From Rubrobacteraceae bacterium (GTDB lineage: Bacteria; Actinomycetota; Rubrobacteria; Rubrobacterales; Rubrobacteraceae), in contig JAIMBO010000012.1 in the NCBI GenBank assembly GCA_023511405.1, positions 1 to 41,242 on the forward strand: a stretch of DNA of 41,242 nt. Direction: 5' to 3'. Positions 8,134-16,972 of the stretch are shown here, piece after piece. Within the stretch, counting starts at the first letter, position 1, and every line of letters starts with the position of its first letter. The position numbers and the translations under genes are program-made. The notes under the pieces are model-generated. The model was not told the DNA's origin. It worked only from the letters and a program-made list of their open reading frames with translations, and made no database searches.

Positions 8134-9578
8134 CCACGCTCCTTCTCTTTCTCAGGTCGCAGGGCCCGGGTTATAGGGGGGAGCATACCCTGCAGCTCTC
8201 GATAGAGCTCGAGTCGCCGGGTGTACTCTTCGTGCAGTCGAGGGTTCGGCTCAAAAACAGTCACCTTCCCCCGGGATCTAATCTCGCGTGCCACCTCCAT
8301 GTCCGACCACAGACCTGTCGCCATCCCAACGAGAATCGCAGCTCCCACCGCTGCACCATGCCCGAGCGGCGTCACCTCAACCGGCATGCCGAGTACGTCG
8401 GCTTTTATCTGGGTCCACAAAGCGCTCCTCGACCCACCGCCAACCGAACGTACCGAGGTGAGATCCCCGAGCACCTCCTGCATACGCTCGACGTTATCCC
8501 TCAGGCTGAGTGCGGTGCCCTCGTAGATGGCAAGCGCCAGGTCCCCGGCATCCATGTCGAGATCTAGGCCAACTATTGCTCCGCGGGCAGTCGCATCCCA
8601 AGTCGGGGTCCTCTCACCGGCGAAGGCAGGAACGAGGAGCAGCCTGCCGGGCCTCTCTGAAGAAGCGTTGTGGTCGAAAAGTGCAACTTCCCGGAAACCA
8701 GTGAGTCTCGCCCCCCAATCTATGATGGCGCCCGCGGTCACCATCGCCGCGAGAACGAGGTCGCAGCCGCCCACGCCGTGGCGGGTGTGGATCAGACCCT
8801 GCACATAAGTGCCTCTCTTTGCCGCTGCAATCGCAACGGTAGAGAACCCGGTCATCTCGGCGAGCCCGTCGCCGGGCCTGAAGATTCCCGCCTCAAGCGC
8901 GGCGCCAACGGCGTCTATCGCACCATGTAGCACCGGCGTACCTTCGGGAATCCCGGTAACCCGCGCCGCTTGGTGCGAGACGTAACCTGCCACCTCCAGG
9001 GAGGGGCGGGCCTCGGGTAGAAGTTCCGTGGGTACAAGCCGGGAGAGTGCCGGGTCGAAGCCTCCATCCCATCCCTGAAACAATCCGGCGGTGGTCTCGT
9101 CGAGGGTGAGCTCTCCGGTAAGCCGGGCAACTATGAAGCCATTAGCGCACAACACTGCTGTAGCCTGCTCGAGAGTCTGCGGACGGTGATGCACGAGCCA
9201 CAGCAGCTTGGCGGTCGCGAAGTAAGGATCGGGAGGGTTGCGACCCGGGCCACAGGCGGCTTCTAGCTCCACTGTCTCCCGCTGAGCACGGCGGTCGATC
9301 CAGGTCAGGGCCGGACCGAGAGGCTCCCCGTTACGGTCCACGCACACGATAGTAGGAGCCTGCGCGGTGACGGCCACCCCGCTTACTGGTTCACCCTTGA
9401 CTACCTCGGGTAGGACCTCGGTCGCCGCTTTCCACCAGGTCCGGGCGTCCTGCTCGGCTCCGAGCCCGGCGAGTTTCGTTGAATAGCGCACAGTTCGTTC
9501 GCGCACGAGCTCCCCTTCTGGACTTAGTGCCACCGCTTTCAGCCCGGTGGTTCCCACGTCGACGCCGATGGCGTTCAT
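8130..9578 (-). CDS. FGGY-family carbohydrate kinase B (xylulokinase/gluconokinase-like)
   Basis: The 482-residue FGGY kinase shows the phosphate loop GVDVGTTGLKAVAL at the N-terminus, the sugar-contact motif LTWIDRRA, the catalytic Asp in HGAIDAVGAALEAG, the signature GDGLAEMTGFSTVA, and GGGSRSALWTQIKADVLG in the C-terminal domain. I chose ATG at 9578, six bases after AGGTGG; a GTG nine bases upstream is possible but poorer. Downstream its stop overlaps the aldolase start. The substrate is not readable from sequence. Alternatives within the family include xylulose, gluconate and sugar alcohols. Confidence 0.9.
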   Translation of the reverse strand: MNAIGVDVGTTGLKAVALSPEGELVRERTVRYSTKLAGLGAEQDARTWWKAATEVLPEVVKGEPVSGVAVTAQAPTIVCVDRNGEPLGPALTWIDRRAQRETVELEAACGPGRNPPDPYFATAKLLWLVHHRPQTLEQATAVLCANGFIVARLTGELTLDETTAGLFQGWDGGFDPALSRLVPTELLPEARPSLEVAGYVSHQAARVTGIPEGTPVLHGAIDAVGAALEAGIFRPGDGLAEMTGFSTVAIAAAKRGTYVQGLIHTRHGVGGCDLVLAAMVTAGAIIDWGARLTGFREVALFDHNASSERPGRLLLVPAFAGERTPTWDATARGAIVGLDLDMDAGDLALAIYEGTALSLRDNVERMQEVLGDLTSVRSVGGGSRSALWTQIKADVLGMPVEVTPLGHGAAVGAAILVGMATGLWSDMEVAREIRSRGKVTVFEPNPRLHEEYTRRLELYRELQGMLPPITRALRPEKEKERG

Positions 9579-9595
9579 GCAACCCACCTCGGAAC

Positions 9596-10651
9596 TTACG
9601 GGTTCCGCCCGGTCTCAGGCGAGAGGGCCTCCTCGTTGGCGATGTTGAGAAGCCTTTCCCCACGCACATACCGGCCAACCTCGGCGGCCGCGATGCGCGC
9701 AGCTCGGTGCGCTGTCTCCCTGGTCGCTCCGGCAATGTGTGGCGAGAGGACCAGGTTCGGGGTGGAGAGCAGCCGCGAACCCTTTGGCAGAGGCTCCTCC
9801 GGATAGACGTCAAGCGCCGCCCCTCCGAGGCGTCCTGACTCCAGCGCCTCACAGAGCGCGTCGTAGTCCAGAACCCCACCGCGGGCGCAGTTGACGAGAA
9901 ACGAGCCCTGAGGCATCAACGATATTTCCCTGGCTCCGATCATGCCACGTGTCTTTTCGGTGAGCCGGACGTGCAGGCTTACCACCTTCGAACGCGAGAG
10001 GAGCTCGTCGAGATCCACCTTGCGCCCCCCGACCTCCTCGAGGAGGGCATCGTCCACGAACGGATCATACACCAGGACCTCCGAACCGAACGCGCGGAGC
10101 ACCTTCGCCACCCGGCTGCCTATCGCACCGAAGCCGACCAGCCCAACAGTCGTCCCTTCCAGTTCGAGCCCGCACTCTTCGTAGGTGTAAAACTCACCCC
10201 GCCACTCTCCGGAGGAGAGGCTCGCATGCGCATCGGTGATACGCCGCACCGCTGCGAGCATCAGACCTAAAGCGTACTCGGCAGCCGCAGGCGCGTTTCT
10301 GCCTGGTGCGTAGCACACGGCAACCCCCTTCTCCGAGGCAGCCTCAATGTTGATGTTCACCGGTCCACCGCGGGTGACTGCGATCAGCCTAAGCATTTTT
10401 GTGGACTCGAGAACCCTCCGCGTCACGGGGGCTAGCTGGGTCACCAGCACCTCGACTCCGTCAAGGGCCTCGATTATTTGCTCCTCGGTGCCGGATGCCT
10501 CTTCTACCTCGGCCACCTGACCGAACGGTTCAAGCGGCCAGGGGAGGTCCAGGGTTTTCACCTCCGCCGTGTCCTTTCCCAACTCTCGCCGCAGCTCCTC
10601 TACGAGCAGGCCGCTCAGCACAAAGTGGTCCCCGGCCGCTAGGATTTTCAT
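9596..10651 (-). CDS. D-isomer-specific 2-hydroxyacid dehydrogenase
   Basis: The NAD-dependent oxidoreductase of about 351 residues belongs to the D-2-hydroxyacid dehydrogenase family (phosphoglycerate, glyoxylate/hydroxypyruvate reductases). The Rossmann motif LVGFGAIGSRVAK is followed by the catalytic triad: Arg in VNCARGGVLD, Glu in YPEEPLP and His in LSPHIAGATRE. ATG at 10651 sits five bases after AGGTGA; a GTG three codons upstream overlaps the ATPase stop and is an alternative. There is no C-terminal ACT regulatory domain, so this is not a standard SerA. In a sugar operon it could reduce a glyoxylate- or hydroxypyruvate-type product of aldolase cleavage (inference). Confidence 0.87.
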   Translation of the reverse strand: MKILAAGDHFVLSGLLVEELRRELGKDTAEVKTLDLPWPLEPFGQVAEVEEASGTEEQIIEALDGVEVLVTQLAPVTRRVLESTKMLRLIAVTRGGPVNINIEAASEKGVAVCYAPGRNAPAAAEYALGLMLAAVRRITDAHASLSSGEWRGEFYTYEECGLELEGTTVGLVGFGAIGSRVAKVLRAFGSEVLVYDPFVDDALLEEVGGRKVDLDELLSRSKVVSLHVRLTEKTRGMIGAREISLMPQGSFLVNCARGGVLDYDALCEALESGRLGGAALDVYPEEPLPKGSRLLSTPNLVLSPHIAGATRETAHRAARIAAAEVGRYVRGERLLNIANEEALSPETGRNP

Positions 10652-10656
10652 CGCGT

Positions 10657-11751
10657 TCACCTGATGCGTTCGCCACTATTGGCATCGAACAAGTGTGTCA
10701 GCGCAGGGTTCGGTTTCAATCTCACCAGATCCCCCCTTTCGAAGCCAACGTCCGGCGATGTTTGAACTTTGATCCGCAGATCCACACCAGGTAGCCCTAT
10801 CGTAAGAAGGCCGCTCTCCTGTAATGGTTCGTAGGCAAAGACTGTGCCCTTAAGCACATCCGAGCCCTCATGATTGACAACCGATATATCCTGCGGCCTG
10901 ATCCCGACGATCACCTCCTGCCCATCTTTAGCGGTGGCATTCTGCAGATCGAGCAATATCTCCCGCGAGAGAGCTACTCTGGCAAAACCTCCCTTGGTCT
11001 CAATCCGACCCGGTATCAAATTCATTGGAGGATCTCCGACAAAGCCTGCGACAAAGAGGTTCTTCGGGTCGTCGTAAATCTCCTCTGGCGTCCCTACCTG
11101 CTGAATCAAACCGTCGTTCATCAGCGCAATACGATCGGCCATCGAGATGGCCTCAAGTTGGTCGTGGGTCACCAGCACGGTTGTGTACCCCGTCTCGGCC
11201 TGCAAACGCTTGAGTTCCCGCCGGGTCTGGCTGCGCTGGGCAAGGTCCAAGTGCGAGAGCGGCTCGTCCAGTAGCAACACGGCTGGCTGGCGCACAACAG
11301 CCCGCGCTAGTGAGACCCGTTGCTTCTGCCCGCTCGACAGGGAGGCGGGCTTGAGGTGCAAGATGTCGGTAATGCCGAGCCGTTCGGCGATTTCACGCGC
11401 CCTTCTTTTAGCATCGCGCTCTTTTCTGGCCTGAATGCCAAAGGTTATGTTCTCTTCAACCGTCAGCGGAGGATAGAGTGCGTAGGTTTCGAAGGCCAAC
11501 GCGATGTTGCGCCGGTGCGGCGGCAGTCCTACGATTGAGCTTCCACCGATGAGTATGTCTCCAGAGCTGACCTCCTCAAGCCCGACTATCATCCTTAGGG
11601 TGGTAGATTTTCCGCACCCAGAAGGGCCGAGCAGCGCGAGCAACTCGCCATCCCGGACGGCGAGGTTGATCCCGCGAACGGCATGCACGTCAGGCTTACC
11701 TCGACGCCCGTATACCTTATGCAAGTCCTTAAGGACCAACCCCTCAGCCAC
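10657..11751 (-). CDS. CUT1-type ABC sugar/polyol importer, ATPase subunit 2
   Basis: The 364-residue ATPase of the MalK/UgpC family has Walker A GPSGCGKST, the signature LSSGQKQRVSLARA, Walker B VLLLDEPLSHLD, the H-loop His in TVLVTHDQLEA, and a C-terminal OB-type regulatory domain (from about residue 235). The Q-loop position reads AFETYALYP, with Glu where MalK-type proteins usually have Gln (VFQSYALYP). The GTG at 11751 overlaps the end of the adjacent ATPase gene by eight bases. Two non-identical ATPases for one permease pair resembles the rhizobial GlpS/GlpT glycerol importer, so a polyol substrate is an attractive guess, no more. Confidence 0.92.
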   Translation of the reverse strand: MAEGLVLKDLHKVYGRRGKPDVHAVRGINLAVRDGELLALLGPSGCGKSTTLRMIVGLEEVSSGDILIGGSSIVGLPPHRRNIALAFETYALYPPLTVEENITFGIQARKERDAKRRAREIAERLGITDILHLKPASLSSGQKQRVSLARAVVRQPAVLLLDEPLSHLDLAQRSQTRRELKRLQAETGYTTVLVTHDQLEAISMADRIALMNDGLIQQVGTPEEIYDDPKNLFVAGFVGDPPMNLIPGRIETKGGFARVALSREILLDLQNATAKDGQEVIVGIRPQDISVVNHEGSDVLKGTVFAYEPLQESGLLTIGLPGVDLRIKVQTSPDVGFERGDLVRLKPNPALTHLFDANSGERIR

Positions 11752-12871
11752 GCTTAGCTGCCCCCATGTTCTGTCTCATTTCTATGCGCCGACCGCTCCT
11801 CTTGTCGAAGAGATGCAGTTTCGATGGCGGCAGAGAGATCTCTACCAGATCATCGAGGCCCACTTCGCCCCTGTTGGTCACGACCACGACCTGGTTTTTG
11901 CCCACGCTCACCGTGATCTCGAACTCTCGCCCCAGGCGCTCAACCACGTACACCCTCCCCCTAAGCGTTAGGTTTCCGGGTGGCGCCTCCCCAGAAGATA
12001 TCTCTAAGTCTATCGGCCTCATACCCAGCTCAACCTCGTACCCGCTCGTGACCTCCTGTGCTCCTGACAGAGGAAGCTCGATTTGGCTGTCCTCACTGCG
12101 GAATACCTTGCCTCCAGAACTCTCCACCACTGCTCCGGAGATGAGGTTTATCTCCGGCTGGCCCAGTGCGCGGGCGACGAAGCTGTCGGCTGGTCGTTTC
12201 CAGATTTCTTCGCCCGTTCCCACCTGCAGGAGCACGCCCTCCCGCAGAATGCCTACCCGCTCCCCCAGTGCCAGAGCCTCCCGGTAGTCGTGGGTGACGT
12301 AGAGGCTGGTCGTGCTCTGCATCTCGCCGAGCGACTTGAGCTCGGCTCGCATCTCCATCTGCAGCTTTGCGTCGAGGTGGCTGAGCGGCTCGTCCAGGAG
12401 CAGTACGTCCGCAGGCCGCACCAACACCCTGCCTAAAGCGACCCGCTGGCGCTGCCCGTTGGAGAGTTCCCTCGGGAACCGCTCCATCAAATGCCCGATC
12501 CCCAAAGTGTCCGCCGCCTTCTGCACACGCTCCCGCGCCTCGGCCTGAGGCACCCTATACCGTTTGGAGCGCAACGGCGACATCATATTTTCCATGACCG
12601 TCATCTGTGGGTAGAGCGCGTAGTTCTCGAACGCCATGGCCACCCCGCGGTCGTAGGGCTCCACGTCGGTCATGTCGACACCGCCGATCTCTACGCGTCC
12701 AGCTGTCGGCTCCTCAAGCCCGGCGATACACTTGAGCGTCGTCGTCTTACCGGCTCCAGATGGCCCCAGAAGGACGAAGAATTCACCATCTCTGACTTCA
12801 AGGTCAAGCCCCGCCAAGGCAACCGTCTTGCCGAACTCCTTGCGTACTTTATGAAGACTGAGTGTCGCCAT
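11744..12871 (-). CDS. CUT1-type ABC sugar/polyol importer, ATPase subunit 1
   Basis: The 375-residue paralogue of the next gene has Walker A GPSGAGKTT, the signature LSNGQRQRVALGR, Walker B VLLLDEPLSHLD, the H-loop in SLYVTHDYREA and a C-terminal regulatory domain. Again the Q-loop carries Glu (AFENYALYP). It starts two bases after the end of the upstream permease gene and overlaps the second ATPase downstream. The two ATPases probably form a heterodimer beneath the two permeases at the inner face of the membrane. Confidence 0.92.
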   Translation of the reverse strand: MATLSLHKVRKEFGKTVALAGLDLEVRDGEFFVLLGPSGAGKTTTLKCIAGLEEPTAGRVEIGGVDMTDVEPYDRGVAMAFENYALYPQMTVMENMMSPLRSKRYRVPQAEARERVQKAADTLGIGHLMERFPRELSNGQRQRVALGRVLVRPADVLLLDEPLSHLDAKLQMEMRAELKSLGEMQSTTSLYVTHDYREALALGERVGILREGVLLQVGTGEEIWKRPADSFVARALGQPEINLISGAVVESSGGKVFRSEDSQIELPLSGAQEVTSGYEVELGMRPIDLEISSGEAPPGNLTLRGRVYVVERLGREFEITVSVGKNQVVVVTNRGEVGLDDLVEISLPPSKLHLFDKRSGRRIEMRQNMGAAKRG

Positions 12872-12873
12872 CT

Positions 12874-13764
12874 CTACCCCTTCACCGCTCCAAAGGACAA
12901 TCCACGGACCAGGTAGCGTTGGATCGAGAAAGCCAGCACGAGCGGTGGAATCGCCGCTATAATCGCCGCCGCTGCCGTCAGGTTGTAATTGGGCCGGTTA
13001 CCTCCGAGGAACGTCAATGAGCCTACGGTGACCGTCTCGGTGTGGTTCGAGGTGAGGATCAACGGGAACAAGAAATTGTTCCATGCGAAGATGAATGACA
13101 GCAATGAGACCGCCGCAATGCCGGGCTTGACCAGTGGTAGGACTATTTTAATGAACGCCTGCCGCCGGGTGTAGCCGTCGAGGAGCATTGCCTGCTCAAG
13201 CTCCGGCGAGAGATCCTGGAAGTACGAGCGCATGATCCACACAATCATGGGAAGTGTTATGAGCTGCATCACCCAGATCATGCCGACGTAGGTATCGAAG
13301 AGCCCAAGCTGATGGTAGATGACGTAGAGTGGGATCACAACCATAAGCCCTGGAGCGAACCTGAACGAAAGTATGGTAAAAAAGAGCGGCTCGGAACCAC
13401 GAAACCGCCAGCGGGCTGAGGCGTATGCTGCTGGCAGACCGAGGATCAGCGACACCACTACGGCTCCGGACGAGATTATCAGGCTGTTGAGGAAAAACTT
13501 CGCGAACGGGATGCCGCTGTTACTGAGTACGTGCCCATAGTTGGCCACCGTTGGATGGAACACGAAGTAGGTGCTGTACTGTTCGCTGCTGGGTTTCAGC
13601 GACATGATGACCATCCACAGCACCGGGAAGAGTGCGAAGATAAAGTAGAGTATCGTCAAGAAGTCAAGAGCTGCGCTCTTCCAGCTAAACTTTCTATTTT
13701 GATGCCGGGTAGAAGGCTTCTGGTGCTCAACTGGTGCCTCGAATTTGTTTGCCGTCTGTTCCAC
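12874..13764 (-). CDS. ABC sugar/polyol importer, permease subunit (MalG/UgpE type)
   Basis: The 296-residue integral membrane protein has six predicted hydrophobic segments. The first, after a charged 28-residue cytoplasmic N-terminus, is ALDFLTILYFIFALFPVLWM. The cytoplasmic EAA loop that docks on the ATPase is visible as EQAMLLDGYTRRQAFIKIVL followed by PLVKPG. The C-terminal RYLVRGLSFGAVKG is typical of MalG-type permeases. It is separated by two bases from ATPase 1 and by 19 from the other permease. Confidence 0.92.
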   Translation of the reverse strand: MEQTANKFEAPVEHQKPSTRHQNRKFSWKSAALDFLTILYFIFALFPVLWMVIMSLKPSSEQYSTYFVFHPTVANYGHVLSNSGIPFAKFFLNSLIISSGAVVVSLILGLPAAYASARWRFRGSEPLFFTILSFRFAPGLMVVIPLYVIYHQLGLFDTYVGMIWVMQLITLPMIVWIMRSYFQDLSPELEQAMLLDGYTRRQAFIKIVLPLVKPGIAAVSLLSFIFAWNNFLFPLILTSNHTETVTVGSLTFLGGNRPNYNLTAAAAIIAAIPPLVLAFSIQRYLVRGLSFGAVKG

Positions 13765-13783
13765 TTTGTGTCTCCCTTACTCT

Positions 13784-14713
13784 CTAGATCCCCGGTCCGG
13801 ATGCTTTCTGCTGCGCCTTGTTGAGCACGTTTACCAGCACAAGAGTGATCGCATACGCTACTATCCACAGCAAGACCATGTATGTAATCCCCTGGGAAAA
13901 GTTAGTGTACAGAATCGCGTTCTGGTACGCCAAGATCTGCAACACCATTGTGGAGTTACCTGGCCCACCTTGGGTCAAGCCGTAGATTATGTCGAACATC
14001 TGCAACGAGTCCAGAAGCCGGAAGATAACCGCTATCAGGATGTATGGCCAGACCATAGGCAGCGTGAGCTTGCGGAAAGTAAACCAGTATCCGGCTCCGT
14101 CCACTGAGGCTGCTTCGAAGGGATCTTTGGGTAGAGATCTCAGCCCAGCCAGCGTAAGGATTGCCACGAACGGGGTAAAAACCCACACGTCAATCGTGAT
14201 CAGCGAGATCATTGCCAGAACAGGAGAATTGGTCCACTGGACCCGACCTATCCCGAAGAACCCGAGCAAGTAGTCCACTACTCCAATGCTCGGCTGCAAC
14301 ATCAGGCTCCACACAATCGTGGCGATGATGGGGGCGAATATAAACGGTAGTATTGCTACCTTCTCCAGGATCCGTCCGACGAGCGTGCTACGGTACAGTA
14401 GCAACGCCACCCCTACCCCCAGTATCGTCTCGATAACCGTAGCACCTATAGTGTAGATCAGGGTCGCGCGCACGCTACCCCAGAAGCTTGGATCAGAGAA
14501 CATACTCACGTAGTTTTCGAACCCGACGATGCTGGGCTGCGGGTTGGAGGCGGAGTAGTTAGTGAAGGAGTAGTAGAGCCCGAGTACGAAGGGGTAGAGG
14601 ATGCCAACAGTGGCGATCAAAGCCGGCAGGCTTAGGATATATGGCCTGAGCATCCGCCGGCGCGGCGAGGCAGCTACGAGCTTTTTCTTTCTATTGGCGG
14701 TTACGGCACTCAT
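13784..14713 (-). CDS. ABC sugar/polyol importer, permease subunit (MalF/UgpA type)
   Basis: The 309-residue membrane protein begins with a basic cytoplasmic N-terminus (NRKKKLVAASPRRRM) and then six or so membrane segments, the first being ILSLPALIATVGILYPFVLG. The EAA loop reads FEAASVDGAGYWFTFRKLTL followed by PMVWP. ATG at 14713 follows GGGAG; a GTG four codons upstream is less likely. It sits between the binding-protein gene and the second permease, as is usual for CUT1 importers. Confidence 0.92.
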   Translation of the reverse strand: MSAVTANRKKKLVAASPRRRMLRPYILSLPALIATVGILYPFVLGLYYSFTNYSASNPQPSIVGFENYVSMFSDPSFWGSVRATLIYTIGATVIETILGVGVALLLYRSTLVGRILEKVAILPFIFAPIIATIVWSLMLQPSIGVVDYLLGFFGIGRVQWTNSPVLAMISLITIDVWVFTPFVAILTLAGLRSLPKDPFEAASVDGAGYWFTFRKLTLPMVWPYILIAVIFRLLDSLQMFDIIYGLTQGGPGNSTMVLQILAYQNAILYTNFSQGITYMVLLWIVAYAITLVLVNVLNKAQQKASGPGI

Positions 14714-14731
14714 ATGCTCTCCCACTCCGAC

Positions 14732-16231
14732 CTAGCTGTTGACCTGTTTCTTGAGGCTCTGGGCCAAGCTGGTGAAGACGGATTTGGCACTCTGACCCCG
14801 GTAGACGTTCTGAAGGGCCGCAGCCCAGTTGGTGGTCGTCTGGAAGAACTTGGACTCGGGGGTGAAGTACACCTTGGTATGCGGCAGCACCTCGTTGAAG
14901 GTCTCCAGGTAGGTGGGATCCTCTCGGTTGAGCTTGTCCTTGACCTTGGGATTGTTGGCGACCGAGTACCGAACAGGATCTATCTGATTCCCTTTGAGGG
15001 CACCCCACAGCAGATGATCCTTGCCGGTAGCCCACTGGATCAAGAGCCATGCAGCCATCTTGTTCTGCGAGTTGGCGGGCATCGCCAGTGACCAAACCCA
15101 CAGGTTCGTGGCGAGTGATCCGTTGGGCCCTTTGGGTCCAGGATACCAGCGTATGTTGCCAGCCTCCTTGCTGGCCCCTTTTTGGTTCTGGAAGTATGAG
15201 GCACTGGTAGCGTCGAAAAGCATCGCAGCCTTACCGGCGCCGAGGTCTGAGCTGGCCTTGTACCAGTCATAAGAGGTCCAGTCTGGTGCTCCACCTTTTT
15301 TATTCATGATCGCCCAGTTGTTCTGGAAATCTATAGCCTCGGGCGTGTCCATCTTTGGGATCAGTAGGTTGGTACCACCTTTCCCCGCGCCTTTCTTAAC
15401 CTCGTAGTCTTTTTGGCCAAAGCGCGAGTACATCGTCATGAATCCCGGGTGTATGGTAGCCCATGACCTGGACCCGCGGGTAGCAATCCCGTACATCCCG
15501 GGTACTTTCCTGGTAATAGTCTCGGCGAGGTCTATGAGGTCACCGAAGGTCTCTGGCATCTTGCTTCTGGTAATGCCGAACTTATCCATAACTCGCTTGT
15601 TGTAAGCGACAACGTTACTCTCCCAACCCCAGGGTATGGCAAGCTGTTTGCCCTCGCCCAAAGGATCTCCGTTCTTGAGGTCCCACTGATCGGCCTGCCG
15701 CAGTGAAGGTATAATGTCTTCCCAGTCGTAGTCCGGGTTGGTAGCGGACTTGTTCTTGATCCAGGGCATCAAATCTTCCATGTATCCGGGAGGACCATAC
15801 TGCCAGCATTGGTACGCCCCAGTCATAAAGACATCATAGCTGGACTGCCCACTCGAAAGCGCCACGGTAACCTTATCGAAGTAGTTGTCCTCAGGATACA
15901 CGTCATACTGTACGTTGATCCCGGTAAGCTCCTTGAAAGCCCCAAGATGGTCTATGAGCGTCTGCTGATAGGGATGCTTGTTGAGAAGGAGCTTGATGGT
16001 CTTGCCCTGCTCCCTCTTCCAATTAAACGACCCGCTGATCTCGTTGGCCTGGCTGCCGTGCCCGCTGTTGTTCCCACTCACGCTTCCGCTGGTTCCGCAA
16101 GAAGCAACAAGAGGCACCCCAGACAGGGCGACGACCCCTAACCCCGCCTTCTTGAGAAACTGTGCCCGGGACATCTGACCGGCGACTGCCTCGTGGCCGA
16201 TCTCTCCGCGAACAATTCGGCTATTTGCCAT
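14732..16231 (-). CDS. ABC importer substrate-binding lipoprotein
   Basis: The 499-residue extracytoplasmic binding protein is of the sugar class (family 1). The N-terminus carries FLKKAGLGVVALSGVPLVASC, a lipoprotein signal whose lipobox VASC places the lipid-modified Cys at residue 45. A Ser/Gly/Asn-rich linker follows. The mature domain contains NVQYDVYPEDNYFDKVTVAL and many Trp/Tyr residues that could stack on a sugar. At about 455 mature residues it is longer than most maltose-type binding proteins and closer in size to glycerol-type ones. The ATG at 16231 follows AAGGAG; an ATG eight codons upstream lacks a site. It is the first gene of the importer block and may have its own promoter. 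Confidence 0.92.
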   Translation of the reverse strand: MANSRIVRGEIGHEAVAGQMSRAQFLKKAGLGVVALSGVPLVASCGTSGSVSGNNSGHGSQANEISGSFNWKREQGKTIKLLLNKHPYQQTLIDHLGAFKELTGINVQYDVYPEDNYFDKVTVALSSGQSSYDVFMTGAYQCWQYGPPGYMEDLMPWIKNKSATNPDYDWEDIIPSLRQADQWDLKNGDPLGEGKQLAIPWGWESNVVAYNKRVMDKFGITRSKMPETFGDLIDLAETITRKVPGMYGIATRGSRSWATIHPGFMTMYSRFGQKDYEVKKGAGKGGTNLLIPKMDTPEAIDFQNNWAIMNKKGGAPDWTSYDWYKASSDLGAGKAAMLFDATSASYFQNQKGASKEAGNIRWYPGPKGPNGSLATNLWVWSLAMPANSQNKMAAWLLIQWATGKDHLLWGALKGNQIDPVRYSVANNPKVKDKLNREDPTYLETFNEVLPHTKVYFTPESKFFQTTTNWAAALQNVYRGQSAKSVFTSLAQSLKKQVNS

Positions 16232-16264
16232 AAATGCTCCTTTCCCTTTCCTCATTACTGTCGC

Positions 16265-16294
16265 TTTATCACAATTTTTTGTTAATGTTGCAAA
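16265..16294 (-). promoter_or_regulatory. Weak candidate promoter for the importer block
   Basis: On the minus strand TTTGCA (16294-16289) and GATAAA (16270-16265) are separated by 18 bases, each matching four of six consensus positions, in an AT-rich gap upstream of the binding-protein gene. It would add transcription of the importer genes on top of read-through. The call rests on sequence resemblance only. Confidence 0.3.
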
Positions 16295-16339
16295 GACTTA
16301 CCTTCCTTGCTTTATCCCCCAATTCAAACGAAACCTCTT

Positions 16340-16972
16340 TCACATCTCACACCCCAGGTACCTCGCGTCGTTCAAGGAGTAGAGTGCTCCGCCGGTATGG
16401 CTCAGGCGCACCTCGCTGATGGCAGTGTTCGCAAGACGCGGCATGCGCCGCCTGTAGTCTTTCAGCGGGATCCCGAGTAGCTCGCAGAGCCCGAGCCGGA
16501 GTAGGGTGTTGTGGGCGACGACCAGCACAGTCTGTCCCGCGTAAGCCTCGTCCAGCTCCCGAAATACCTTCAACACCCGCTGCGCTGCCTTGGGGAGCGG
16601 CTCACCGCCCGGAAACCCGTACCGGACGGGATCTTCTTCGAACCTCTCCACCGCTGAAGGGTCGGACTCGCGTATCTCCGCAAGTGTCCTGCCTTCCCAC
16701 TCACCGAAGTCCACCTCGCGCAGGCGATCGTCTACTTTGAGCTTTAAAGAGCACGCCTCCGCTGCAGGCCGCGCGGTCTCCAGAGCTCTCTTGAGAGAAG
16801 AGCACACGATGAGCGCCGGTTGCTCACTCCTGGCACATCTCACAAGCGCCCGGGCCTGTTCCCGACCTTGTTCGGTGAGCCCAATGTCGCTACTACCCAC
16901 GTAGCGGTTCTCACCGTGCCAGCCGGTCTGGCCGTGACGGACAAGTAGTAAGCGTGCAGGATTTTCACTCAT
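16340..16972 (-). CDS. Histidine phosphatase family protein (phosphoglycerate-mutase-like)
   Basis: The 210-residue protein of the histidine phosphatase superfamily has the phospho-acceptor RHG motif in LLVRHGQTGWHGE (His13), the Arg in SSLKRALETA, the acid residue in DFGEWEGR, and the second catalytic His in VVAHNTLLR. Members remove phosphate from small phosphometabolites, and cofactor-dependent mutases share the fold. Its ATG overlaps the stop of kinase A (ATGA). The direct coupling of a sugar kinase and a phosphatase, seen twice in this operon with different phosphatase folds, suggests paired control of sugar-phosphate levels (inference). Confidence 0.88.
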   Translation of the reverse strand: MSENPARLLLVRHGQTGWHGENRYVGSSDIGLTEQGREQARALVRCARSEQPALIVCSSLKRALETARPAAEACSLKLKVDDRLREVDFGEWEGRTLAEIRESDPSAVERFEEDPVRYGFPGGEPLPKAAQRVLKVFRELDEAYAGQTVLVVAHNTLLRLGLCELLGIPLKDYRRRMPRLANTAISEVRLSHTGGALYSLNDARYLGCEM

